A DNA stretch of 64,000 nt from Prorocentrum cordatum (lineage: Eukaryota; Sar; Dinophyceae; Prorocentrales; Prorocentraceae): NCBI GenBank assembly GCA_963575745.1, contig CAUYUJ010004558.1, positions 609,418 to 673,417 on the forward strand. Reading direction: 5' to 3'. Below, piece after piece: positions 53,492 to 64,000 of the stretch; the stretch's first letter is position 1; each line of letters begins with the position of its first letter. The translations under genes were made by a program, and so were the position numbers. The notes under the pieces were generated by a model. It saw nothing but the letters and a program-made list of their open reading frames with translations, made no database searches and had not been told where the DNA came from.

Positions 53492-54115
53492 CTAGACGCT
53501 TCGCGTATCCCCACCAGCCCGTCCAGAAACGACGCCCAGGCGAGTAGAGGGTCGTCCTGAGGGGCTTTTCGGCGTCTTGGGTGCCTCGGGGGGGCCTCTG
53601 TGGGCCGTTCGGGATCCTCGTTGGGGCCTCCTGGGGGCCTCTTGGGGCCTCTTGGGGCCATCTTGGGGCCTTTGGGGGCCTCCTGGGCGCTTCTTGGAGT
53701 CTTTGCCCCCTCAGGAGGCCAAAATGGGGCCAAAAGGGTCTCTTGGGGCCTCTTGGGGGTCTCTTGGGGGCCTCCTGGGGGCCTCTTGGGGGGCCTCTTG
53801 GGGCCATCCTGGGGCCATCCTGCGGCCTCTTGGGGCATCCTGGGGGCCTCTTGCGGCCATCGTGGAGGAAATCGATCAAAGAAGAGGGGAGCTTTAATTA
53901 GCTCTGCCCCCTCAGAAGGCCAAAATGGGGCCAAAATCATAGTAAAATCAATGAGTTTGGCTTTCTCGCCGAGGCCGTTTTGGACGCTCTGACCGCTCCC
54001 CGCCCCTCCTGTCCAGGTCAGTGGGGAGGGGGTAGGGGGAGGGGGTAGGGGAAGGGGAAGAGGGAGGGGTGGAAGAGGAAACGCCCTAAACCACTGACGC
54101 CCAGAGGGCTGGTGG
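53492..54115. repeat. Dispersed ~600-700 bp repeat, copy 2
   Basis: Matches 36826-37560 from CTAGACGCTTCGCGTATCCC to CCTAAACCACTGACGCCCA, including GGGAGCTTTAATTAG and CTCGCCGAGGCCGTTTTGGA. The middle is a CTTGGGGCCTC minisatellite (53560-53880) whose copy number differs between the two. Confidence 0.85.
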
Positions 54116-54594
54116 GATTGGTGGGCCACGCGACCGTTCTGGTCGGAGCTGTGGCGCCAGGCGGCGGGGGCAGACGAAGACAGCGAGGCGAGGGGCCGAA
54201 AGGGAGAGTACGAAAGGGGTCCGAGCCGAAGCACAAAGGAGGAAGGCGGGAAAAGGAAGAAGAGGCCCCCCAAAAACACAGAAAGGCCGACGAAGCCCCC
54301 TTGAAGGAGGAAGGGGGGGGGGAAGAGGAGGGCCGAGGACGGCGGGGGGAGTGGGAGGAGAATGGGGGGCAGAGTGGGCCCATCTGTGCACGGGCACGCT
54401 CCGTGCTCCGTGCTGGTCCACCCACCCTCCCTCCTCGCGCCCCCGGGGGGGCGTTGGGCCCGTGGGGGTGGCCCCGCTGCTCCTCCCGGGGGCGCTGCAG
54501 CCGCGGGCCGCCAGCAGCGCTGGCCGAGCTGATGCAATGGCCCCGTCCTCCCTCAAAGGCCGCCCGACCTTTTCCCTGGCGGGAACGGCACGCT

Positions 54595-56700
<2,106 letters not shown>

Positions 56701-56877
56701 CCTCTTCCTCTTTTCTCCTCTGCCATCTCCTTCTCCTCCCCATCATCGTCCTCAGGTCTTTCTTTACCTCCACCCATTTCTCCGCGGGCTGTTTTTTCCA
56801 CAGCTGTTCAATAAAGGGTTGTGTATATCTCTTCTCAGAAACCTGTCGATGCGTTGCCAGATCCAGTATCGGGCCAG

Positions 56878-57020
56878 CGACCTTACTTCCCGTTGCCTCC
56901 CGCTGCCTCCCGTGGCTTCCCGTTGCCTCCCGTGGCTTCCCGTGGCCTCCCGTGGCCTCCCTTCGCCTCCCGTGGCCTCCTATTGCCTCCCGTTGCTTCT
57001 GGTGGCCTCCCATTGCCGTC
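56878..57020. repeat. CCTCCCGTGGCTTCCCGTTG repeat
   Basis: Ten-base units (CCTCCCGTTG, CCTCCCGTGG, CTTCCCGTGG) repeat about 14 times. Confidence 0.9.
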
Positions 57021-57359
57021 CCTATCTTTATCCCTCTATCATCCTCTACCCCTATATGCTACAATTGTCTTGTCGGAGGTTGGGGGGTGAGTCCGACGTG
57101 AAACGGAGACCCCCCCTAACGGGAAATCAATTTCGGTTTCGGGTTCGTGTCGTGCGTGCTGTGCGTGCGGGCGAGGCGAAGCTGCGTGGGCGGGCGAGAG
57201 GAAATCCTCCTGTGGCTGGGCCGCGGCCAGACCAAATGTAACTCCTCCGGCGGCCCGTGCCGCGCGGTATCCCGCCGGTGTCCAGCTGGTGTCCCGAAAT
57301 CCTCCTGTGGCTGGGCCGCGGCAGGACCAACTGTTTCTTTTCCGGCGGCCGGTGCCGCG

Positions 57360-57840
57360 CGGTGTCCCGCCGGTGTCCCGTGGTGTCCCGTTGAGTGAGA
57401 TCGATAGTGAGATCGATATTGAGATCGATACTGAGATCCATGTGGTGCCCGAGGTGTCCCGTGGTGTCCCGTTGAGTGAGATCGATAGTGAGATCGATAT
57501 TGAGATCGACAGGTGTTCCGTGGTGTCCCGTTGAGTGAGATCGATAGTGAGATCGATTGTGAGATCGATGTGGTGTCCCGAGGTGTCCCGTGGTGTCCCG
57601 TAGTGTCCTATGGTGTCCCGTTGAGTGAGATCGATAGTGAGACCAGTAGTGAGACCGATAGTGAGATCGAGAGGTGTTCCGCGGTATCCCGTGGTGTCCC
57701 GTTTTGGCCCGTGGTGTCCCGTGATGTCCCGTTGAGTGAGATCGATAGTGAGATCGACAAGTGTCCCGTGATGTCCCGTGGTATCCTGTGGTGTCCTGTG
57801 GTGTTCCGTTGAGTGAGATCGATAGTGAGATCGATTGAGT
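57360..57840. repeat. GTGAGATCGATA array with GTGGTGTCCCGTTGA spacers
   Basis: Twelve-base units GAGATCGATAGT occur in groups of two to four, separated by GTGGTGTCCCGTTGAGT. This gives a two-level array of about seven groups. Each unit contains GATC and ATCGAT. Confidence 0.92.
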
Positions 57841-58369
57841 CAGATGTCGGTTCCCCCCTCTCTCCCCCCCCACAACCTCCTTATCACCCGAATGGTGATC
57901 GCATTGGTATTATTATCCCTATCCGTATGTCCCCCTTCTATATTCATATCCCTATCCCGATCCCCCCCATCGTCGCCCCCCATCGTGCCTCCCCATCGTG
58001 ACCCCCCATCGTGGGACCCCCCCATCGTAACTTTGTAAAGCTGCTTAGGGTCTTCTGCCGCAAGGGTGTCGTTTCTGGCATTGGAGTCTCAGGGTGGCAC
58101 CTAGGGGGTCCAAATCGGGAGAAAATTGACCGCCGTGTTTTGTTCGCAACGCCTGCAAGTCTGGGGACGTCTTGCTAATGTATTAGAGGCCCACTCTTTA
58201 CTTGTCGGGTCGCACTTGTGCCCCGCTTGAGGAAGTCATGAATGCCGACCTCACGGCAGCTGCATCCAGTTCGTGCCCCACCTGTGGCAGACATGTCATA
58301 TTCACGGCGTCCCACAGCTACGCGGTGACTGCGAGAGCCATGAGCGGCCCTCGAAGAGGAGGATTCCAA

Positions 58370-58475
58370 AGGTCCGCTGAGGTCTCCAGAGGTGCCCCCA
58401 GAGATCCCCAGAGGTCCCTGGAGATCTCTGGAGGCCCCCGGAGGCCTCCAAGGGCCTCAGAGGCCCAAGCAGCAG
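58370..58475. repeat. GAGGTCCCCAGAGATC / GGAGGCC minisatellite patch
   Basis: Short 9-12 base units such as CCAGAGGTC and GGAGGCCTCC. Related in style to the AGGCC arrays. Confidence 0.55.
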
Positions 58476-58734
58476 GGGCTAAGAGCGTCCAAAGGCATCG
58501 GCCCTCGATCCTCTCGACAGAGGTCATACGACCTCCACCGCCGGCACCCTCTGCGCGGCGACGGCCGCCGTGGCGACGCCGCGACTTGCCGCCCAGGCCC
58601 CCGCCGGGGGCGAAGGCCGACGGCCCCAGACCCCCGACGGCATGATTTGATTCTCGACGTGGAGCCCGAGAGCTCTGGACCCCTTCCCGGGGACCCGCCC
58701 TGCATCCTGAGTCGCTACGTGACGGCCCTGATGA

Positions 58735-58872
58735 AGACGATGACGATGACGATGACAACGATGACGACGACGATGACGATGACGATGACAATGACGACGA
58801 TGACGATGACAATGACGATGACGACGATGACGATGACGACGATGGCGACGACGATGACGATGACGACGATGA
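58735..58872. repeat. (GATGAC)n repeat
   Basis: GATGAC hexamers with ACG and AAT variants. Confidence 0.95.
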
Positions 58873-58998
58873 CAAGATGACAATTTCGCCAGAAGCCGAA
58901 CTTTGCCAAAAACCTCCAGCCGTGTGCTTTCGCAGCGCGAGGCGCTCTGGGAAGGCCGCCCGTGGCCGCAGCCGCTCTGGCCCGAGGGGGCGCGGGTG

Positions 58999-59001
58999 AC
59001 G

Positions 59002-59068
<67 letters not shown>

Positions 59069-59150
59069 TCCGACCCACCGACCGACCGACCGACCGACCG
59101 ACCGACCACAGCCGCAGCCGCAGCCGCAGCCGCAGCCGCAGCCGCTCCGG
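58999..59150. repeat. (GAC)n, (CCGA)n and (GCAGCC)n in succession
   Basis: Three different simple repeats follow one another: ~23 GAC triplets, seven or so ACCG tetramers, and six AGCCGC hexamers. Confidence 0.95.
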
Positions 59151-59504
59151 CCCGAGGGGGTGCGGGAGACGGGCGGCCGCGAGACGCCGTGGGGCATGGC
59201 CCGCCGCCGCCCCCCGCGGAGGGCGACGCGCCCGCCCCTCGCTGGCGCAGCCGCCAGCTGCTGCCGCGCGGCCGCCGCTCGCAGGCGCGCCCGCGCGCCC
59301 GCGGCCCCGCGCCGCGTGAGGCGCCGGCCGAGGGCGCCTCGGCGACGCCGCGCCGCGGCGCCGCGCCGCGGCGGCGGCCACCGCCGGGCAGCGGGGGCCC
59401 TCTGGCCGCGACGCCGCCGGGCGCAGCAGGGGCAGCCGCCGCGGGCCGCCGGGCGGAGGCATGGCCGAGGCCGCCTGCCACAGTCGCCGTCGGTCGTCGC
59501 CGCC

Positions 59505-59585
59505 GTCGTGGTCGGCGGCGGCGTCGTCGTCGTCGTTGTCGTCGTCGTCGTAGTCGTCGTCGTCGTCATCGTTGTCGTCGTCTTG

Positions 59586-59621
<36 letters not shown>

Positions 59622-59775
59622 TCCGTCGTTTGTCGTCCGTCGTCCTCGTCCTCGTCCTAGTGCTCGTCCTCGTCCTTCGTCCTCGTCGTCGTTCGTTGTT
59701 CGTCGTCGTCGTCGTCGTCGAAGTCGTCGTCGTCATCGTCGTCGTCGTCTCCGTCGTCGTTCGTCGTCGTCTGCG
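59505..59775. repeat. (GTC)n / (CTC-GTC)n microsatellite
   Basis: GTC triplets with CCTCGT hexamers, the reverse-complement type of the GAC repeats. Confidence 0.93.
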
Positions 59776-60559
59776 GAGCATCGGCGCGGCCGGCCGCCTT
59801 CGCGGTCGTGGCAGGAGAACCACGCCCAGATTTCTGGAGGCCTCTGAAGGCCCCCTGAAAGCTCGTGACCCCAGCCCAAGGACCAGCTTGGTTTAGCCGC
59901 GGGTGCATCTCGAGGGACCGCCCCTGGGAGGCCGAGATCGTGGAAAAGATGCCCACGTCGCGCTTAGCCAATGAGGCGTGACCTGACCCCTGCAGGTCAG
60001 ATGTTTGTCACAACACGTGAAACACAATAGACAGCACAAAACACAAGCGAAACAAACACACAAATTGCGGGGGGGCTTAAAATCTGGACGTCTGCGGCCG
60101 AGTGAACCCACTTGAGGGTGCGGGGGCATACCCGGCGTCGATTGGATCCGCGGGGGTAGAGCTCGCAGACTGTTGCGGGTTGCTTCGCGACGCCAGGAGG
60201 GCCGGGCATGTTGGGACGGGGACCTGGGGACGGAAGGGCGGGGAAGCAGAGGGGGGACGGGTTCCACCCTCTGCCGTCACGCCCCCTCCAGGCCCCGACC
60301 GGCTCCCCCCGCCTGTGGTCATCTTCTGCTTCGGCGTCCTCCTCTCTGTTGCTTACCCGCTGCTGCCTTCCCCCCTCTTCTGTGGCTCGGCCCGACGTCG
60401 GTAGGCGACGTCCCTCCCCCTCCTCCTCCCCCTCCACAATTCAACAATATGAATACTACTCTCCTTTCTCCCCTGGTGGCGTCCAGGGATAGTTCGGCCC
60501 CCCTTCCGCGCATTGTTTTTTTACACACGGGATTCCCGGGAGTTGGGTTTTCATTTAGG

Positions 60560-61590
60560 TTTTTTTCAAAATGCTGCTCTCGCTGAAGCGCTGGCCTCAT
60601 TTTCGGGCTACCGCTCGTTCCGAATCGTGCTCCCGCTGCAACGCTGGCCTCATTTCCGCACTTCCGCTCGTTCCGAATCGTTTTCCAGCGCCATGCCACG
60701 GCATGTCGTTCGGTCCTTCCAAGTAAACCAAAAAATCGAAAATGGCCCCCCGAAAAATCCATCAGAAGTGATTACACATTCGGTGTCGATTTGTTGATCT
60801 TTGGGACCGCAGAAGCCCCCCACTTTGGGGCGTCGCCACGCCATGCTATGTCAGGCTACGTGTCCTCATTTCCGCGCTTCCGCGCTTGGGATATTTGTTT
60901 CCCAAAATGCTACTCTCGCTGGAGCGCTGGCCTCATTTTCGGGCTACCGCTGGTTCCGAGTCGTGCTCCCGCTGCAGCGCTGGCCTCATTTCCGCGCTTC
61001 GTTCGTTCCGAATCGTGCTTCCACTGCAGCGCTGGCGTTCTTGTTCCTAGCGCCATACCACGCCATGGTTCTCGGTCTTTCCAAATAGGCTCCAAAATGT
61101 AGAAAATGGCCTCCAAAAAAAACATCGGAAGTGATTACACACTCGGTGCCGATTCGTCGATTGTTTGGGCCGCAGAAGCCCCCCCACTTTGGGGCGTCGC
61201 CAGGCCATGCTATGTCAGGCTACGCTTCCTCATTTCCGCGCTTCCGCGCTTGGGATGTTGTTTCAAAATGTTGCTCTCGATGAAGCGTCGGCCTTATTTT
61301 AGGGCTATCGCTCGTTCCGAATCGTGCTCCCGCTGCAGCGCTGGCCTCATTTCCACGCGTCCGCTCGTTCCGAATTGTGCTCCCGCTGCAGCGCTGGCGT
61401 CATTATTTCCAATGCCCTGCCACGCCATGGTTTTCGGTCCTTCCAAATTGGCCCCAAAATCGGAAAAAATGCCTTCCGAAGAAACCATCGGAAGTGATTA
61501 CACATTCGGTGTCGATTCGCTGATTTTTGGGCCGCGGAAGCCCCCCCCCACTTTGGGGCGTCGCCACGCCATGCTATGTCGTGCTACGCG
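60560..61590. repeat. 336-361 bp tandem repeat, three copies
   Basis: Unit starts (AAAATGCTRCTCTCGCTG) lie at ~60568, 60904 and 61265. Each unit has GAGCGCTGGCCTCATTTTCG, two or three ~55-base sub-repeats (GCTCGTTCCGAATCGTGCTC), GTGATTACACATTCGGTGTC, and TTTGGGGCGTCGCCACGCCA. No protein is supported. Confidence 0.9.
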
Positions 61591-61734
61591 TTAATCATCA
61601 ACAGCATGCTATGCCATGTAATTCTATGCCATGCTACGACATCCGATTGTGCGAATAGAGAGGAGATCTACGCCATGGTAAGGGATGGGCGGGTGGGGTA
61701 GGACCTCAGATATGACGCGAGCGCACCTAGCTTG

Positions 61735-61828
61735 TCCCCCTCCCCTCCCCCTCCTCCTTCCCCTCCTCCTCTTCCTCCTCATCCTCCCCCATGCCCCTCC
61801 TCCTCCTCGTCCTCGTCCTCCTCCTCCT
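61735..61828. repeat. (CCT)n tract before the leader relict
   Basis: CTCCTC and CCTCGT triplets end exactly at the spliced-leader sequence. Confidence 0.85.
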
Positions 61829-61848
61829 CCGTAGCCATTTTGGCTCAA
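61828..61848 (+). other. Spliced-leader relict
   Basis: TCCGTAGCCATTTTGGCTCAA is a perfect match to the first 21 bases of the dinoflagellate leader; the final G is T. It marks the 5' end of a former mature mRNA. Confidence 0.88.
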
Positions 61849-63234
61849 TCCGCCCTGTCTGTTTGCCCCAGCATCTTGGCTCCAGTTCGCTGAGCTCATG
61901 GTGGCTGGAAGTCATTCGTTGTTCTTCTTATATCGGTGCTATTTCTGTTTCGCTGGTCGGCTACGTTTCCAGCTCTGGTGCCATCATTTGGGGCTGCTAG
62001 TCTTTCGGGCATGCTGGGTCGTGCCTAAAACTGTTTGGCTGCTCGTGTTCGCTTGCTTGAGACTGGCACTTATCTCGAATTGAACTCGGACATACACAAT
62101 GTTGCCGTGCGACGTCACGCATTCCATTGTGAAGTGTTCCAGCGCAACGTTCACTTTGCCACCAAAGCTGTGTGTCTCTCTCGCCTTGCGGTGGGATCGT
62201 CGGCTTTTTCGTCATGCTGGCAAGGAACGCCACGAAGTCTATCGCGAAGTTTCTCCTCCGAGAATTTCGGCGAAACGCTGGTCAGCGCCTACACCTGCAT
62301 TCGACCCGCGGTCGAATAAACCCTGCTTCAGGCTGCCTGCGAACGTCGGCGCCTGCGCCAGCTCCAACGGCTGCGCCTACATCAGTACCGACGTCAGCAC
62401 CGACGCCAGCTCGAACGCCGGCACATACGCTAGGGCCGACGCCAGCACCCGACGCCAGCACTGCACCAACGCCTGCGCCTACGCCAGCATCACCGCCAGC
62501 GCCTGCGCCGAGACCAGCGCTAGCGCCTACACCAGCACCGACGCCAGTACAGACGCACGCACGAACGGCAGCGCCTGCACCGTCTCCAGCTCCAGCGCCT
62601 ACACCAGCACTGGCGCCAGCATCGACGCCAGCACCAAAGACGACGCCATCATTAACGCCTGCGCCCACGCCGGCACCAACGCCAGCACCTACACGGCCGA
62701 CGTCAGCGACGACGCCAGCACAAACGACGGCGTCTCCACCGGTACCAAAGCCCAGCACCTCCACCAGCACCGACACCAGCACCGACGCCAGCACCAATGC
62801 CTGGGCCTCCGCCGGAACCGACGCCAGCTCCGACGTCCGCATCAATGCGTGCGCTTGCGCCGGCATCAACGCCTACGCCCACGCTGACATCAGCACCGAC
62901 GCCAGCGACTACGCCTACGGCGGGTCTCATGAGCACCACGCCGGATAACGACCGCGGCACGACAGGTACCACGAGCAGCACGGCGGAGCACGCAACCAGT
63001 ACGACGAGTACTCCTAGGCAGCACGCCGAAACTCATGAGCAAGACAACGCTTTCAATGAGCAGCACATCGGATACCACGAGCATGGCACGACGAGCATCA
63101 CGCGCAGCACAACGACTACCACGAGCAGCACATCGAGCACAAGGAGCTGCACGGCGGACACCACTGGCAACACGACGGATATCACGTGCAGCGCGCTCAC
63201 TTCGACATCTCCGAGTCGATCCCTGAAGCCTCGT
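61849..63234 (+). pseudogene. Leader-tagged retrocopy: hydrophobic start, Pro/Thr-rich linker, His-rich tail
   Basis: After the leader, one frame gives SSWWLEVIRCSSYIGAISVS then LVGYVSSSGAIIWGC, a probable membrane segment, and a stop. From 62300 to 62890 another frame reads PTPAPTPAPT-type repeats. From 62925 the sequence is His-rich: GGSHEHHAG, RYHEQHGGARNQYDEYS, then in a shifted frame THEQDNAFNEQHIGYHEHG, then shifted back HNDYHEQHIEHKELHGGHHW and FDISESIPEAS before TGA (63232). Several stops and two frameshifts mark it as decayed. A Pro/Thr linker also ends the multicopper oxidase remnant at 9 kb. Function unknown. Confidence 0.5.
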
Positions 63235-63367
63235 GATTCTGTCCCTCGGCTGCACCTTCTGAGGCCAGCCGCAGATAGTAGTCTGGGCCCTTCCTTCCCC
63301 CTCCCCCCGCTCCCTCCTTTTGCCTCCCCGGCTGTTTTATTTTGTATAGTGTTTCAGGTACGCGTGC

Positions 63368-63586
63368 ATGTGCCGGGCACTCCAACCGGGCGGGCCGCTG
63401 TTATTCAGCGAGCCTCCAGCGCCCGCCGGCTGGAGCCGAAGATTTTACACTTTACTTCAGGAATGGCTTCGCGCCCAGGCCGCCATACGTGCGTGGCTTT
63501 TGTGGTCCGTCGGATATTTTCCGGCGTGCATATTCGCAGGCCCGATGTTGGCTCTTTCCTCTTCTGCGTTTCGGGTGGCCCTGTAG
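63368..63586 (+). CDS. Small hydrophobic ORF, unrecognised
   Basis: A frame after a possible acceptor (TATAGTGTTTCAG, ending 63357) reads SRRFYTLLQEWLRAQAAIRA then WLLWSVGYFPACIFAGPMLA, an amphipathic helix followed by a hydrophobic one. It ends at TAA in 63586. There is no homology I recognise; it could be an exon or chance. Confidence 0.22.
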   Translation: MCRALQPGGPLLFSEPPAPAGWSRRFYTLLQEWLRAQAAIRAWLLWSVGYFPACIFAGPMLALSSSAFRVAL

Positions 63587-64000
63587 GGTAATCCACAGGT
63601 GTCGCCGCTGCACTTCTTTTCTCCTCCGCCTCTCTCCCCCTCTCCTCCTCTCCTTCCCTCCCTCCTTGCCGCTGCCGCCGCTGCCGCCTCTCCCCCTTAT
63701 GATAGCGTGTTGGTGCGTTTGATTCGCTCCACCGGAGCTGCGCTCGCGGGGGATTCCCGAGCGCTGGGGCATGACCAGTCTACGGCCCGTTTTGACAGAT
63801 ACGTTTTAAGTGGGAATTCGTATCGGGAGGCCCGTGTCGGCCAGCGCAGTCGCCAGACCGCAGGTCTCGAAAAACCCGGTCTTAAGTAACATTTCCGTCC
63901 TGGCCCCCGGGCAATAATTATCTCGGGTGCTCTTTGGCTGTCCCTGCCACGTGCCTGATAGCGTCTCCGTATTATTTGGTGGTCGGCTGCCCACGCAGCC

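Noticed and set aside
58202-58645. CPTCGRHV zinc-finger-like frame
   Set aside because: Only one CxxC pair is present, no second pair at finger spacing, and the rest of the frame is a minisatellite translation.
62282-62869. Val/Gly/Ala-rich minus-strand frame (GAGVGAGVGA)
   Set aside because: It is the antisense of the Pro/Thr-rich coding repeat.

Overview
The window reads as nuclear DNA of a dinoflagellate. Three stretches on the + strand match the dinoflagellate 22-nt spliced leader, one of them as the tandem full-plus-truncated leader typical of mRNAs that were trans-spliced, reverse transcribed and reinserted. Other pointers are high GC, a very low density of intact genes, abundant GAC, CAT, CCT and CA microsatellites, and an intron that looks like a mobile introner element. 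A Prorocentrum-like species is a reasonable guess but is inference. A run of exactly 100 N (43901-44000) marks a scaffold join.

The best protein-coding gene is at 2648-5886 (+): a predicted secretory protein with degenerate PDI/thioredoxin-like folds followed by a JmjC (Fe(II)/2-oxoglutarate) domain. Its only inferred intron is a 218-nt element with terminal inverted repeats. Related elements lie near 1.9, 23.2 and 41.9 kb, and a second inverted-repeat family with the same ATCGGCGAT core lies near 1.1-1.5 and 17.5 kb. A multicopper oxidase remnant follows at 8.5-9.4 kb, and a retroelement-type zinc module at 11.6-12.3 kb.

From 13 to 27 kb the DNA is mostly simple repeats, G-tract arrays, a 152-154 bp satellite and degenerate GAC repeats. 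A LINE with one long uninterrupted frame (RT plus the end of an AP endonuclease) occupies 27052-30093, between two CAT/ATC microsatellites. From 31.9 to 41 kb there are minisatellites and a composite satellite field (34.7-40.6 kb) rich in CG palindromes.

The 42.8-53 kb segment is rich in decayed coding sequence: a leader-tagged O-fucosyltransferase-like pseudogene, a second zinc module, a low-GC membrane-protein remnant with its own degenerate leader, a decayed full-length LINE (coiled coil, endonuclease, RT, RNase H), and an orphan cyclic-nucleotide phosphodiesterase exon. On the - strand at 54.6-55.9 kb lie disrupted exons of an unrecognised Cys/Tyr-rich protein. The rest holds CAT, GATCGATAGTGA and GTC arrays, a 336-361 bp tandem repeat, and a leader-tagged pseudogene with Pro/Thr-rich and His-rich regions (61.8-63.2 kb).

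No tRNA, rRNA, CRISPR, bacterial operon or canonical promoter was seen. Most long open frames are read-through of simple repeats and are not annotated as genes. Unlisted stretches longer than 300 bases (1-1120, 2080-2640, 9440-9950, 12270-12890, 14340-15180, 17640-18010, 20215-21280, 22140-23080, 24290-24860, 30900-31280, 41060-41330, 57020-57370, 59790-60540, 63590-64000) held nothing I could support.
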